Counted from the stretch's first letter, positions 31,643 to 43,900 are shown. The stretch is DNA of 64,000 nt from Marchantia polymorpha subsp. ruderalis (GCA_037833965.1 AP031352.1:5188501-5252500), one strand, 5' to 3'. Made by a program: numbers and translations. The notes: generated from the sequence alone by a model not told the origin.

Positions 31643-32121
31643 TGTAACATCTTAGCTTACACATTTCAACCTCAAGCTTCATAACACTCATCATTGTATG
31701 AGATATTCTAAACATCTTTAGTTTATTAGAACTAAAGTAGAGATTACTCAAGATTGAAAAAATAGATGATAGTGGAATATATACATTGTCACATCACAAT
31801 CCATCTACTAGTTGAATGTGCTAGTTAGTGTGTTATTTGGGAACAACAGGTGATCAATCCGTGTGCTTGTTAGGTAAGGTTGAGTGTACTAGTTGATGTG
31901 TTAGTTGGTAGTGACACGTCAGCAATCCTTGTGCTCTTTAGGTATATATGTCATGTTATCAATTCACTAGAAGTGGATTGAATGGTGGGAATGAGATCTT
32001 ATATTCTTGTATTTATTAATTAGATTATATAAATGTGATTAAAATCATTGTTGATATCTCTCATATTCAGAGTTTATGTTTCTATCTTTGATAGATCTTC
32101 TCTCTAAACCTTAGTTTTACA
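31643..32121 (+). repeat. 5' LTR of a Ty3/gypsy relic
   Basis: A 479-base segment starting TGTAAC and ending TTTTACA, giving the TG...CA ends and TGTAA/TTACA inverted tips expected of an LTR. It is placed by the primer-binding site that follows one base later. Inside are two imperfect copies of a segment of 58-71 bases (about 31806-31876 and 31887-31944). The left boundary is inferred, because no second LTR was found in the window to confirm it. Confidence 0.6.
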
Positions 32122-32122
32122 A

Positions 32123-32134
32123 TGGTATCAGAGC
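32123..32134 (+). promoter_or_regulatory. Retrotransposon primer-binding site (tRNA-Met)
   Basis: TGGTATCAGAGC is the classic plant LTR-retrotransposon primer-binding site, complementary to the 3' end of initiator tRNA-Met. It lies one base after the inferred LTR end. Confidence 0.9.
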
Positions 32135-32677
32135 GACATTGCTCTTTCCTTGAGTGTGGATTACTCCTCATGGAATAGCGAATGATAATGGAGTGCAATT
32201 TTTTAAGAGTGTATAGTGACTGACAAAGGTCATTGATCTGCATGTAGAGAAAGGGGGAAGAGGAAGAATTGTGGTTTTGCGTATATGGATGGATTTGACG
32301 TGAATCCAATACCGCACTAGCCGATTCCTAACCTATTCAATATTCATCTTCTTTGCATGAAGAACATCATTTTTGGATGTATCTTGTGGCTTATTGGGTG
32401 TAGATTTTATGACTAGATTGATAGATTGGAGAGTGTCATTGATTCTTTCAATAGTTAGTTATCAAAAGACTTGGTATTGCAACATATACATTCTATACTA
32501 AATGTTTCATGAATTGCAAACCACCCGCCCCAATTGGATTCAACACATATGTAGAGATTATAACAATATTTTGACAGAAGAGATTGTGGAACAATTTTCT
32601 TATGGAAAATCATGGAAAATATTATTATAGAGATGTGATAGAATCATCCATACCTTTAGTGTTTTCTTTGTTTAAAG

Positions 32678-33199
32678 ATCAAATAATGATTATATCTGCT
32701 TTGTATTAAACTAACTGTGAGAAAACATAAGTACATCAATTGATATGGTTGAGGTTTTCAATGCAATCATGACAGAGATGAAAAAGTTGGAAAAAAACGA
32801 TAGTAGATAGAGATATCAAACAACAAGTCATGAAAGATAAAATCTTCGCATTAGAGAGTGAAAAACTAGAGAGAGAAAAAGTTGAAGAGATGAAAGTTGA
32901 ATCCTAAGTTTAACCGGAATCAAGTCCTTTGTTGAAATATCAAACAATGATTATATTTACTTTATATTAGAGTGATTGTGAAAAATCATGGGTACATCAA
33001 TTGATATGATTGAGGTTCTCAACGCAATCATGACAAAAATAAAAAAGTTGGAAAAAAACGATAGTAGATGTATATATTAATCAACAAGTCATGAAAGATA
33101 AAATCTTTGCATTAGAGAGTAAAAAACTAGAGAGAAAAAGAGTTGAAAAGATGGAAATTGAATTCCAAGTTCAACCGGAATCAAGTCTTATTGATGCAT
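32678..33199 (+). repeat. 261-base tandem duplication inside the gag relic
   Basis: Two adjacent copies at about 32678-32938 and 32939-33199, aligned with a constant offset of 261 bases. Shared landmarks include TTGGAAAAAAACGATAGTAGAT and CAACAAGTCATGAAAGATAA. Copies differ by scattered substitutions. Confidence 0.85.
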
Positions 33200-34160
33200 C
33201 AGAGACAAATAGAAGATGTCTTCAAGAAAATGAAGATCAAGCAAATCATTTGCTTCAAATGATGAAATATTTTAAGATGAAAGCTTACAAAGAAAATGGA
33301 GTGATGAGAATTTTAGAGAAATTGATAGTGAGGATGAAATTTTTTTATCTCATTTTCATGTTTATAATTATATTGCAAGAATGTTCATGAGATCTTATCT
33401 TACAGATAAGGTTATCACATGATACACTATGTGAGAAAAAATGCTTTCATAACGATATATTATCAATTTGTGGAGTGGAATGCAGAAATAACTTTTGCAA
33501 AATTTTAAAGCGTTGTATTATCTTCAAAATGTAAGAATAAAGTTGTGAGTTTTGAAACAAAAAAGAGTTATCCATGAGTACATTGACGAATTTTATGATC
33601 TTCAAGTGTCTATCATGAAAATGAATGAAGCACAATTCTTGGACGTGTTCAAACGAAGCTTGAAGTATCAAATTTGAAAGGAGTTAATGGCATGTAATTC
33701 ATCCACTGTGAATGAAGCAATCGCAATTGCTCAACAAATTTTGTATGCATATGATGTTACACATGATGAACATATAAGCAAATTTCAAGATACATCTGGC
33801 CCTACACCAATTGAGTTGAGAAACCTTTGACGTATAGGGTTTTGCACCAACAAAAGAAACACTCCCAAGATTTGGAGTTGAAATTTGGCAACTAAGAGTT
33901 CCAAATTTGCAAAAAGGTTATGCAAATAATGGAATGCTTTGAGTAGTAGTATGAATTCGTGACAATTGTCAATCCTATGTAATTGGACAAATGGATCACA
34001 TCGCCAAGTTTTGCCAAATTTGATCGACATCACAAGGAGTACGATCCATACAAAAACAACCATTCAACAACATGGAGGTGATAGAGTACAAAGAGATGAA
34101 GGAAGAAGTTCATCAGTAAACTTGTTTTGCGGCTTTGCTAGTTTCACAAAGCATAAAAAA
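32678..34160 (+). pseudogene. gag-like relic
   Basis: Degenerate gag-type frames. A duplicated segment opens the region, including a 99-codon frame at 33091-33390 rich in Lys/Glu. Around 33550-33780 the translation reads KRVIHEYIDEFYDLQ and NEAIAIAQQILYAYD, typical of retrotransposon gag. Near 33955-34020 a decayed CCHC knuckle can be read (CQSYVIGQMDHIAKFC, lacking one Cys). Several stops interrupt it. Confidence 0.65.
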
Positions 34161-34220
34161 AACGAGATTGAAAGAAGTCAATGATTGGGAGCTCATGGAA
34201 GTAGTAAGAAGCAAGTTCAA

Positions 34221-34269
34221 CTCATTGCTACAGATGATGTGCTGGAAGTACCCCATCTGTAGCAATGAG
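34221..34269. repeat. Perfect 16-bp inverted repeat
   Basis: CTCATTGCTACAGATG at 34221-34236 and its exact reverse complement at 34254-34269, with a 17-base loop. It lies between the gag and RT relics. Confidence 0.95.
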
Positions 34270-34339
34270 ATGCAAAGTTCAAGTGGAAGAAATGTTGAGC
34301 AAGATATTCATCCAATCAAGTGTTTCATCTTATGGAACT

Positions 34340-35060
34340 CCAGTGCTTGAAGAGGAAAGATGGATCCATGAGACTATGCATTGATTACTATGGGTTGAAT
34401 CAACACACGGTGAAAAAACAAATATTTATTATATTGTATAGATGATTTGTTTGATAAACTTCAAGGAACTAAATATTTCACCAAGCTAGATTTGTGAAAA
34501 AATTTCAATCAAATTCAAATTGCAGATGAAGATGTCCACAAGTTTGCTTTTATGATATCTTTGAATATCTAGTTATGTCACTAATACACCAGCTACATTC
34601 ATTGGAATGATGAAAAATATCTTTCAACCTTATGCAAATAATTTTGTCATTGTTTTTCTATATGATATATTGTGTATAGCAAAACTTTGAGTGATCATAA
34701 ACGTCATTTACGATAAGTACTTCAAATTTTGAGAAACAATCAATTGTATGCCAAAGCTTTAAAATGTGAATTTGACAAATCAGAACTATAGTACTTGGAT
34801 CATAGAGTTACAACCGTAGGAATTCAAGTAATGAGTGAGAAGATATATGTCTTCAAGAAATGAACAGCACATGAGTATCAAACTCAGTTGAAGAGCTTTC
34901 CATGGCTCACTGGATTCTATCATAGATTTGTGAAAGATTTTGCTCGTCTAGCTTAAGCCTTGACTTCCATGCTAGGAAAAGATAAAAAATTGGAGATGAG
35001 GAACTACAAACTCCAGACTGACTCTCATTAAGATTTACCTCAGATGGCTTTGTGGTAAAT
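34340..35060 (+). pseudogene. Reverse transcriptase relic, Ty3/gypsy type
   Basis: Three-frame translation gives a clear gypsy RT: KDGSMRLCIDY, then after a frameshift DDLFDKLQGTKYFTKLDL, IQIADEDVHKFAF, TPATFIGMMKNIFQPY and FVIVFLYDILCIAKTLSDHK, followed by thumb sequence (LKSFPWLTGFYHRFVKDFA). The catalytic FLDDIL motif reads FLYDIL, so one of the two catalytic aspartates is lost, and there are at least six in-frame stops and two frameshifts. Confidence 0.9.
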
Positions 35061-35762
35061 CATCATGGTTCTAGAAGACTATGATTCTCACTCATACTCG
35101 TAGTCCAAACATCCTTTTACACAAACTCTCCATACATCATTCAATTCACACAAACTCTCCTCACATCACTCTATTCACATAAACTTAAACACACGTCGAT
35201 AGTCCAAGATATTAAAAACCTCACTTTTTCATTCATGAAACAAGTACTCACACATGAACTCTTCAAATTTTCTTGAGAGGCGCTACTCTACCTCTTTATT
35301 TATACTATTTAAAAAAATATCATAGAAACATGTGGTAATTTCTTCTAACTCACTTTTTCCTAAGTAGGTTTGATTAATTCACTATACTTAGCAACATGTC
35401 ATTGACCTACCTAAACCTTCTAGAAGTTTCCGGAAGCCGAGATTGAGATGGCAAAATGTCATTGAAAGCTTTAAAACTTTTAGAAGCTTCCTAGCCACTA
35501 AGTCAACATTAGATTAGTCTAGCCAATCATCTTTCATACATTTAGTTAAACCATTCAAATCCAAGCTTCTAGTCAAAAGTCTAATATTTTAGAATCTAGA
35601 TCTTTGTAAAAGACAAAATAGGAGTGATCATCCCAATCTTCTAGAACTTCGCTAATTATTTTGCCAAATATAAACATTATAGCTAAACTTAGGTATGACT
35701 ATATAAATTTAGTTATAGATAACTACATTAGTCATAACTAGCTAGACTTAGCTATGTCTTGG
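35061..35762. other. AT-rich DNA downstream of the gypsy relic
   Basis: No gene. A 29-base unit with core ACACAAACTCTCC is repeated about 2.3 times at 35119-35186. The expected 3' LTR of the gypsy element is not found here. Confidence 0.5.
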
Positions 35763-36008
35763 TTAATCATCATGAATCATTTGGATACTTCTAAAACTTA
35801 ATACACATGTGCAACATCTGTCACAGAACAACTCATAGATATCTTGCTTATCAACACCAACCTGTCGGGCAATGTTGCGCATGGTCAAGAGCTTTGACAC
35901 CTCTAGTAAATTAATGATTTCCATGCGATGACGGTCATTCAAACGTTTAACTTCATCCTTAAGCTTAAAAGTTCATTGCGCGTTCATTGTATGAAATGAA
36001 TTACCCAT
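35763..36008 (-). pseudogene. Helix-turn-helix (transposase-like) fragment, broken
   Basis: An 82-codon frame running from ATG (complement of 36006-36008) to TAA, with one internal TGA at codon 12. After the stop it reads KRLNDRHRMEIINLLE then TMRNIARQVGVDKQDIYEL, the pattern of a helix-turn-helix in the pipsqueak/CENP-B or transposase N-terminal class: long amphipathic helix, then IARQVGV turn and recognition helix. No catalytic domain follows, since the frame ends after a Cys-rich tail. It may be the remnant of a DNA transposon or a DNA-binding gene. Family assignment is inference. Confidence 0.35.
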
Positions 36009-37373
36009 AACTTCCTTCACAACTTAACTCAAGAATTGCAATGATATTATTGATCGCGAAATTCAATTGACAACATGCTTGTGAAAGCTCAAGCCTAGTT
36101 CAAGTCATCTTCAAGAACGCCTTCAATCACTCTTTACGATTGGTGACCAAAAAGCAATCTTAATTGCCTTAAAATCAATATCCAAAATTAGTCGCGCATA
36201 GCTACAGAAGACATTTGGTTTGAGTACTCGTAAGACCCACATAAATAAGCACTCATGCGAACTTTCTAACAAGACATGTTGGTGGAAAATCAGAACAGGT
36301 CATGTGCACAGCAACATCAAACTAACTCGTAGGTAGAAAAAATGTATATTCATATCGATTGGCCATTACAATCAAAAAATACTCATTAGCCGTCTTGCGC
36401 ACTAAGTCCTCTATTCACAATGTCGTATTTGCAATCATGCGTGCTTGAACAATTTCATACTAAGCTAATGTAGATATACCGACATTAGCGTCGCTGAAGA
36501 GTGAGGGAAAGAAACGTCATACTAAACCTCCTTCACGTCATTCAAACCCCTAATATTACTTAAGTCCGCAACCTAGATAAGTACGCACCAAACTTTGTAG
36601 ATCAAGTTGCCGAACCAAACGAATGTATACTCTAAGGTTAAATGTCAGCACACGCTTATGTGAAATTTGTCATTAGTTTGAATGATAATTTTAATGTTAT
36701 TATAATCTTTGTATACATGATCTAAGATATAAGATTCAAATATAATGATGATGTTTAATGATCAAAACTTTATGAGATACAAAATTAATTAAAGTTTTAT
36801 AATTTTCCCATATTATTTCAATATGGCTATAGAATAAAGTTTAAAAATTGAATGATATTATAAGCTTTAACTTTTATATATTTCAAACTTTGCACAATAA
36901 AGTTTCAGCAATTTTAAAGTTAATAAGTAGAAAATTTTGATTATGAAAATTTTTCATGAACTGACAATAAAATAAAATAATTATGTTATCAAATGCTTTC
37001 AACTTTGAACTACCTCAATATTTAGCAACGTAATATATATAAATATAATCATATATAAATATATCTATAATATCATCTTATGTTAAGAAAATTTCAATTC
37101 TTATATATGTTTAACCAATAAAATAGAATTCAACATTCAAATATAAATTTAAAATTTATTCTACTTTTGATGATTTCAAAACACAATTTACATAAATCCA
37201 AAAAAAAATTATGCTTTAATTCAAGCAAATAATTTTATTAAAGATTAATTTTCAATAATTTTCAAAATATTTATCACCTTAAATATAAATATTGCGTTCA
37301 AATTCAAACTGATTTCATAATTCTTAGTTAGTAATTTAAAGTTATTTTTCGATTCATTTTTTTAAATCATTTA

Positions 37374-37438
37374 AAATAAATTTATCATCTAATTATGATA
37401 TCATTATTAAATATCATAATTTGATGATAAATTTATTT
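37374..37438. repeat. 28-bp inverted repeat, one mismatch
   Basis: Arms 37374-37401 and 37411-37438 are reverse complements except at one base, with a 9-base loop. The AT-rich arm contains AAATTTATCATC. Confidence 0.9.
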
Positions 37439-38255
37439 ATTTTAGTTTTAATTTTTTCTTGTTTTACTTCTTTTAAAATAATGCAATGTGATATGAAATA
37501 ATTTATTTCATATTTTTATATAATTATATGTATATGAACAATAAAGATTAATTAATTTTATCATAATTAAAATTTTATAGCTAGAATCATTAATTTTGGA
37601 ATTAAGAATTTTTAAAATTTAATATTTTTATGTGACAAAAACTAAGTATATTCTAATTTTACTGAATTCAAATGATTTAGTCTTTAGTTGAAACTCTATT
37701 CTAAGTTATTTTTAATTTATTTTGATTGAAAATTAACTTTCTTCATTATTTTTATGAAATATTGTATGCCAAATGAAGATCATTAATAACTAGTTGAATT
37801 TTGTGTGTAATTGAAAACACAAAATCTAAGATTTCAAGAAAAATTGTTTTGAAATATGATGTGCTAAGGATGAAATCTATAATTAAAGTTTTTGAATAAA
37901 GTCATAATTGTTTATTGCAATGTAGAAACAATTAACAAATATACATTTTAGTTCATTATTAATGAACTAAATAAAATATTGTAAATAAAATACAAACTGT
38001 TGTATTTTATCTTTCAAGAATATTTCAATAGTAAGTATTTTAAAACAAGATAATTAAAATTTTTATTTTGATTAAACATATAAAATATTTGAATATGGAA
38101 AAAAATAAAATTAATGATTTAGATATATATATTATAAAATTAAACATAATTCTAATATTAATTAAGTTTAAATTTTAAGACATTTTTTTACATCAAATCT
38201 ATATATATTATTAAATATTAAAATTAAATTAATAATTTAATCAAATAACAAATTA

Positions 38256-38297
38256 AAATTTGGAGATATTTACTTGATGGTAAATATCTCCAAATTT
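38256..38297. repeat. Perfect 18-bp inverted repeat
   Basis: AAATTTGGAGATATTTAC at 38256-38273 pairs exactly with 38280-38297, leaving a 6-base loop (TTGATG). Confidence 0.95.
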
Positions 38298-40240
38298 GAA
38301 ACCTAAAATTACTTAATGAAACACTTCAAGTTTTGTTTTACACTGACAGACCGTTAGTATATGCACAAACTTAGCAAATTTCTAAAATGTGTTCATGTAC
38401 ACATATATGCAAGTTTTAATTGAACTTTGTAATCGCAAATCACAATCATTGTAAATTTGACATATTTCTATCAAATTTCTCAACAAATATATGTCGTTGA
38501 ATGCAAATTTTGAGCTGTCACTTTTGCTTGCGCCTCTTGCGTTTGTTCGCTGACTGTCACATTTTTTGTTAGATTGGGGAATCTAATCGATCGAGTGAAA
38601 TCTTGTGTCAAAAATTTACAAATTGCCCGTTGGAAATCATATGGTTTTTTGAACAAAGTCAAATTTGTCAATAAATGACTAAAGATTTCAAAGATGTTTG
38701 TGTTAGATCCAAGCCATCAATGGTTGATCTACTCTATTGCGCAATGATGGCCAATTGATTTCACGGCTCAATTTTTTACTAGTATATGATTTTTCCCCAA
38801 AGTGACTAAAGAATATCAATTAACCAATGTTTTGCTCAAAATGTTATTCAAGCTCTTTCGTGACAGATTAAGCAAACTTATTCAATAAAACAACACTAGT
38901 TCCATTGCCTGCACCATTTGTTGATTACAAGAATATGCGTTGTGTGTATCGTTGATGGTAATCCATTGGTTAAAATGAAACTTAAAGTTTACCAACAAAC
39001 AATTTAGATTCTGATGTTATACCATTAAGTAAATACCTCGATAATTCTGGTTTATAATGATTTGCATGACCTTTTAAATCTCAATCGCTTAATTTAATTA
39101 ATGATTATAAATTTCATGATTTATTTAGAGGTTCAAACGATTTGAATTTATTTTGTTTGTATTCTTTTAAATACACATCACTTTGTAAAGTTTTACATAA
39201 AATGTTATCATTCAATTTTTAAAATTGTGAATTTTGCATATTGAACTTTGTAAATTATTTAATAATTAAATAATTATTGATGGTGTAGAAATCTATAATA
39301 AGCATTTTCATTAGATTTTTGAGATCATTTTATACTTGAACATTAGTAGATTATCAATGTGAAATAATGTATATTTAAGAAGCATATAGTAATGTATATT
39401 ATCTGATATTTAATATATTTCAAATCAAATTAGGTACGATTACTTTTTTTAGTATTATTAATTTGATGAATTATCTGATGCAATTATTTTATTTTTTTCC
39501 TACTATTCGTAGATTTAAAATACAAATTTTGATATATGAAATATTAAATTCAAAGAAAATAACATGTTTTGTTCATTGTGTATGGAATTTTTGTTTTATA
39601 TGCTAAACTTATGATAAGAATCATCTGGAAAACTCTTGAAAAAAATGTATATTAAATCAATATTGATATTTTAATTTTCTTTTATTAATTAGATATATTA
39701 AAGTCAAGCTAGATTTCATAGTAAAAATTTTAAAACTTCATATAACATTGCAACGAGCATTAATTTGAACTCTTTCTGGTGTAATTATTCTTATCTTATT
39801 CGAGATACAAGTATTGACTTTTATTTGATTAGTTACTTCAACCCGATTCAAACTAGAGATTCAGAAATCTGAACAAATCAATAATAATGTATGTTCAAAT
39901 AGATTTCATACAAAGCAAAGCATGAAGAACAAAGAACTTTTCAGAAAATTAGACAGTTGTTTCGAATGACATTGATTTCTTGTGATTCTAACTCAACATA
40001 TTAGTGTAGTGTTTCTCATTGTACCCTTCACCTAAGAGGTCCAATATAAGTTCTTTTGCGCTAGTTAGAACTATGTCTAATGCAGCAGACATCGAGAAAT
40101 CACTTCACTAAACCAGTTGTGCCCTTGTGATTCTATTGTAAGAGCATTTGTAGATTTTGGAGATCAGTCATTTAAGTGAGTGATACATTCAATGTGTCCT
40201 CAACCCAAAATCTTTACAACTCACAAAGCGGACAGAGCGA

Positions 40241-40960
40241 TAAATCTTGTGCTTCACAACTTCCATGGAATCGGTCCAAGCAATTAACAGGTAAAGCTGG
40301 AGGTGCCATCCTCGTCTAAAATCGGACTTTAATTTTCTCGACGGCATTATTTGGAGGCGTACTCTCACGGAATAGACGAGGACACGGCCTTGGACACTTG
40401 GCGAGAGAAGCGTCCGATGTCATGAATCCGAGGAACGAGTGCAGGACTGACAGGCTGACCGGCGCTGCCGTCGACGGACGATGGACCGACGGAAGGCACG
40501 TCAGTGACAGCCCCGCGACACCACCTTCGAGGAAACGAGCAGCATGTCTCGACCGACGGCACGAGATAATAACGCAAGATTTCGAAAGAATTGATCACGA
40601 CGGCGCGGGGAATTGGGAATTGCGTCCGACAGTGTTCGTGCGTTGAAGATTCTAGCATCGAGCTGGAGTCTAGCATCGAGCTGCTGACGGATGGATCATG
40701 TTTCGATAGAGGAGACCGTGACGCGGCGGCTGGAGTTTGGCTGCCTCGGCGCTCGCGCTCAGAGGGTATCAGCGTTCTCTCTCTGATTCATCGATCTGCA
40801 TCGCGAGTGAGGGAGCCCGGATCGAATTTCGTAGCAAATTTCTTTGCGGCGAGTTCCATTCTGCAAACCTGGAATCGTTGCTTTTGTTTGGTATCAGAGA
40901 TCTTTTGTCGTCACGGCGCATCACTAGCTGGAGTCAGTTTTCAGGCGGCTCGGGCTCGGG
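40241..40960 (+). promoter_or_regulatory. 5' flank of the bisphosphate nucleotidase-like gene
   Basis: Composition changes abruptly from AT-rich to GC-balanced at about 40300, marking the start of the gene block. It contains an 18-base unit repeated in tandem (40651-40668 and 40669-40686, TCTAGCATCGAGCTG core). Open frames on both strands are without motif. Promoter elements could not be pinpointed. Confidence 0.35.
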
Positions 40961-43900
40961 ATGATGGTCATGCCGATGGCTGATCCTGTTTGTTCCGTTG
41001 GGAGGCTATCTTCGCTGGGCTTTGTCCCTCGTGTGTCTTCGAACGTGGTCATCAAAAGGCTCTCTGCAACGTCCTGGACGCCCAGGTAGCTTCACTTCTT
41101 TTCCGCCGCCTGCATGCGCAGTTGCTTCAAGTGGTTCACGAAATGGCCGATCCAGATATCATAATTGAATTTTGATAGTAAACATACGCTTTACTAAATC
41201 TTCCGTTTGAATGCTGTTAAAATGTGCTTCTGCAGGTGTGCACTAGATGTCAAAATCAAGATGGGCGATTCCAAATTCCAGCATGAGTTGAAAGCAGCTG
41301 TTGATGTGGTGGAGAGAGCTTGCAGATTGTGTCTTTCGGTTCGTTCCTGTAATTTCGCACGTTTTTTAGCAAGTGTACTGCTTGTCCTTGATAGCAATTG
41401 TCGGCGGCAGGAGACAAAGATGTCGATATCAATTTTTTAAAATGTAGGAAAAGTATGCAAGAAGTGGTAACCGTTCGTACATCATCCCAAACCATCAGTA
41501 CAATTCCTTTTGGTGGGCTCTGATGTGTATCAGTGAGAAGCTTGTAATGCGTGCATCATCTCAAAGAGTATGCGATTACATCCTGTGCATTGATGCTCGA
41601 AATTTTACTACACTTGCTTTGTCAGGTAAAAACTTCATTGAACGAGACTGGTGGCATGGTGGAGAAAAATGATGCCACCCCTGTAACAGTGGCTGATTTT
41701 GGTGTGCAAGCACTAGTAAGCTTAGGTGACTGCTATACCTTCGCGTCTATCAATTTCATTTTGGTCTCTTTGAATTGCGCTTCCCGCAGAGTGCTGAGTT
41801 GCATGGACAAACGTAGATCTGGAATTTTTTATTTACACAGTAGCTGTTGTTTTGGGTCCAGGAATGCGTTACATTCGGTTGACCTCACGTATCGGTTCCT
41901 ATCAGTCTGAGATATTAGCAATATTTATCCTTGTCTGTTCGCTTCTATGTAGCGAAATTCCTATGTTCGCTTCTACTTGTGATAGCGAGTTTCATCGTGC
42001 TTATCAGTTTTCTATCCCATTCAAACTTGTATGTACCTACTGTACTTTGCAGAGCTTGGTTTGTTATTCCCTTCGATACAGTTGGTTGGTGAAGAAGATG
42101 CGGGGCATTTACGGAAAGATCTAGTGGAGGGAATGAAAACCCCTGAGACGTCGAAAAGCCCTGCTTTAGTGGATTTAGTGACGGAGGAGGTGGCAAGAGT
42201 TGCTTCCGAGAGAGTTTGTTCCTTAACCCCTGAGAAGGTTATGGCTGCGATCGACAGAGGTGGAAAGAAGTTGAATTTTACAAACAGGCTGAAGAGTTCC
42301 TACTGGGTGAGTTGCAAAGCATGTGATTAGTCTGAATCGTCTTGATATCTCTTACTTGATAAGAGATATCAATCTCTACAATCACTTTCAGTTTTTTTGG
42401 TTCAGATTCAACTTCCAGGTAAGTATTAAGAAGTTACAAATCTACAAATTACAGATAGGTTTTTCAACTAATTCACTTCAAACTCACAAACTCCGTCATG
42501 TGTTGTCGTAAATGGATCCAAATGGCGCAGGTTCTTGATCCAATCGACGGAACTCGTGGCTTCCTCAGAGGTGGACATGCCTTGTACGTGGTATTCCCTC
42601 AGTGTTGATTTTCTTACGTAGCAAATTATTTTGTCATTTCCAGACAGGAATTCGGCTGTTTCGCATAACTTTGGAGCATTGGTGTTGGAATCTGATATCC
42701 AAAGTGCAGTCTAGTTTAGTATCCAACTTTGTCATACACCATCGGCAACTTTTATCCTGTCCATTTGTTCCAAATTCAGCCAGAAGACTTTAACTACCTA
42801 TCTGCAAGTTAATCCTGTAATATACATATATGCTGGGTACATTCTTCATAGATATAACAATTTCCTTGGCCCTTCACAAGATTTTGAATGGAAGATGAAA
42901 GTACCTTGGTTTTCTTTTGGGTTCTGAATCGCATATCTGCACGTGTCGCAGGTGGGACTCGCCTTGGTTGTTGATGGCCAACTTGTGTTAGGAGTAATGG
43001 GTTGTCCTAATGTGTCGTACGTTGTGAATGAGGGGGCTGTTCATGGAACACCCAAGTTGCAGATGGTAAGTGCCCAAGATTTCAACAAACGTCCAAATGG
43101 CACTCACTCTGCAGATGTCCAAACAGGCCTGTTGATGGCTTCATGCACGGGCTGTGGTTGCTGGGTAAAACCATTATCAAGAAGACCAGTCAAGTCCGAG
43201 GAAAAGTTGACCATGGAAGATATATTCAAGGACATGCTAGAGACAAAGGTGGACAACTGTAAGGTGTTGAAAAAAGCCAGATTTTGCATCTCCGATCATG
43301 AAGTGTGGAGATCACTTCCTTTAGCTGTAGCTTTGGCTTCAGCTTCTTCTTCGGAAGACAGAGTAGCAGAGCATGAGGCAGACATTCTCCCACTTTGTTG
43401 CGGAAGGTAAGGTTGCACTTCAGATATCGTATTTCCTGCCATGAACATGCTTTCCCCACTTAAGGTGATAAGCTTTGCAGTCCATGATGCTTACCAGAAT
43501 CATCAAACCCCTGTGGACACCCTATGCTGTGCCAAACTTTACATCAAATTCGGTATAGCACTTACATTTGCAGTGTGATAACACACGGATATCCTGGTGG
43601 AATTTACTTAAAGTGTTCGTAGTGAGACTATATGTGGCTCTGAGTGATGTGAATTATGAAAGAGCAACTCTTAGCACACCTAGCTCATATTCAACGTTGT
43701 CTGAAGTAATTTGTTAACATGCTTCTTGCCTCACTTGCAGCTTATGCAAGTACTTCGCCATTGCTTTTGGAGGTGCTTCACTGTTCATACTCCATCTTAA
43801 CGAAGGGTCCTCAGTGAAGGTAGGTTACGACTAATTGACGCATGTTACCTTCATGTCCTTACCCTTGTAGAAGCAAGTGACACAGATGTTTGAGCAATTT

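Larger units (their letters stand above)
31643..35060 (+). mobile_element. Decayed Ty3/gypsy LTR retrotransposon
   Basis: Order seen: 5' LTR, primer-binding site, gag-like region, then reverse transcriptase, all on the plus strand. Coding potential is destroyed by numerous stops and frameshifts. No integrase or RNase H region of useful length and no 3' LTR was recognised, so the element is truncated near 35060. The gene order cannot be checked beyond RT, but the RT sequence itself is of gypsy type. It is inactive. Confidence 0.85.
36009..40240. other. Very AT-rich intergenic island
   Basis: The region is almost gene-free, and from about 36660 to 39950 it is extremely AT-rich. The only frame above 60 codons is 38480-38671 (-), without motif. 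Two strong hairpins are present (separate entries). 36010-36650 has a more balanced composition and could be a decayed element. Nothing else was recognised. Confidence 0.6.

Noticed and set aside
35101-35190. Short tandem repeats that might be the 3' LTR
   Set aside because: The 29-base repeats do not match the 5' LTR sequence.
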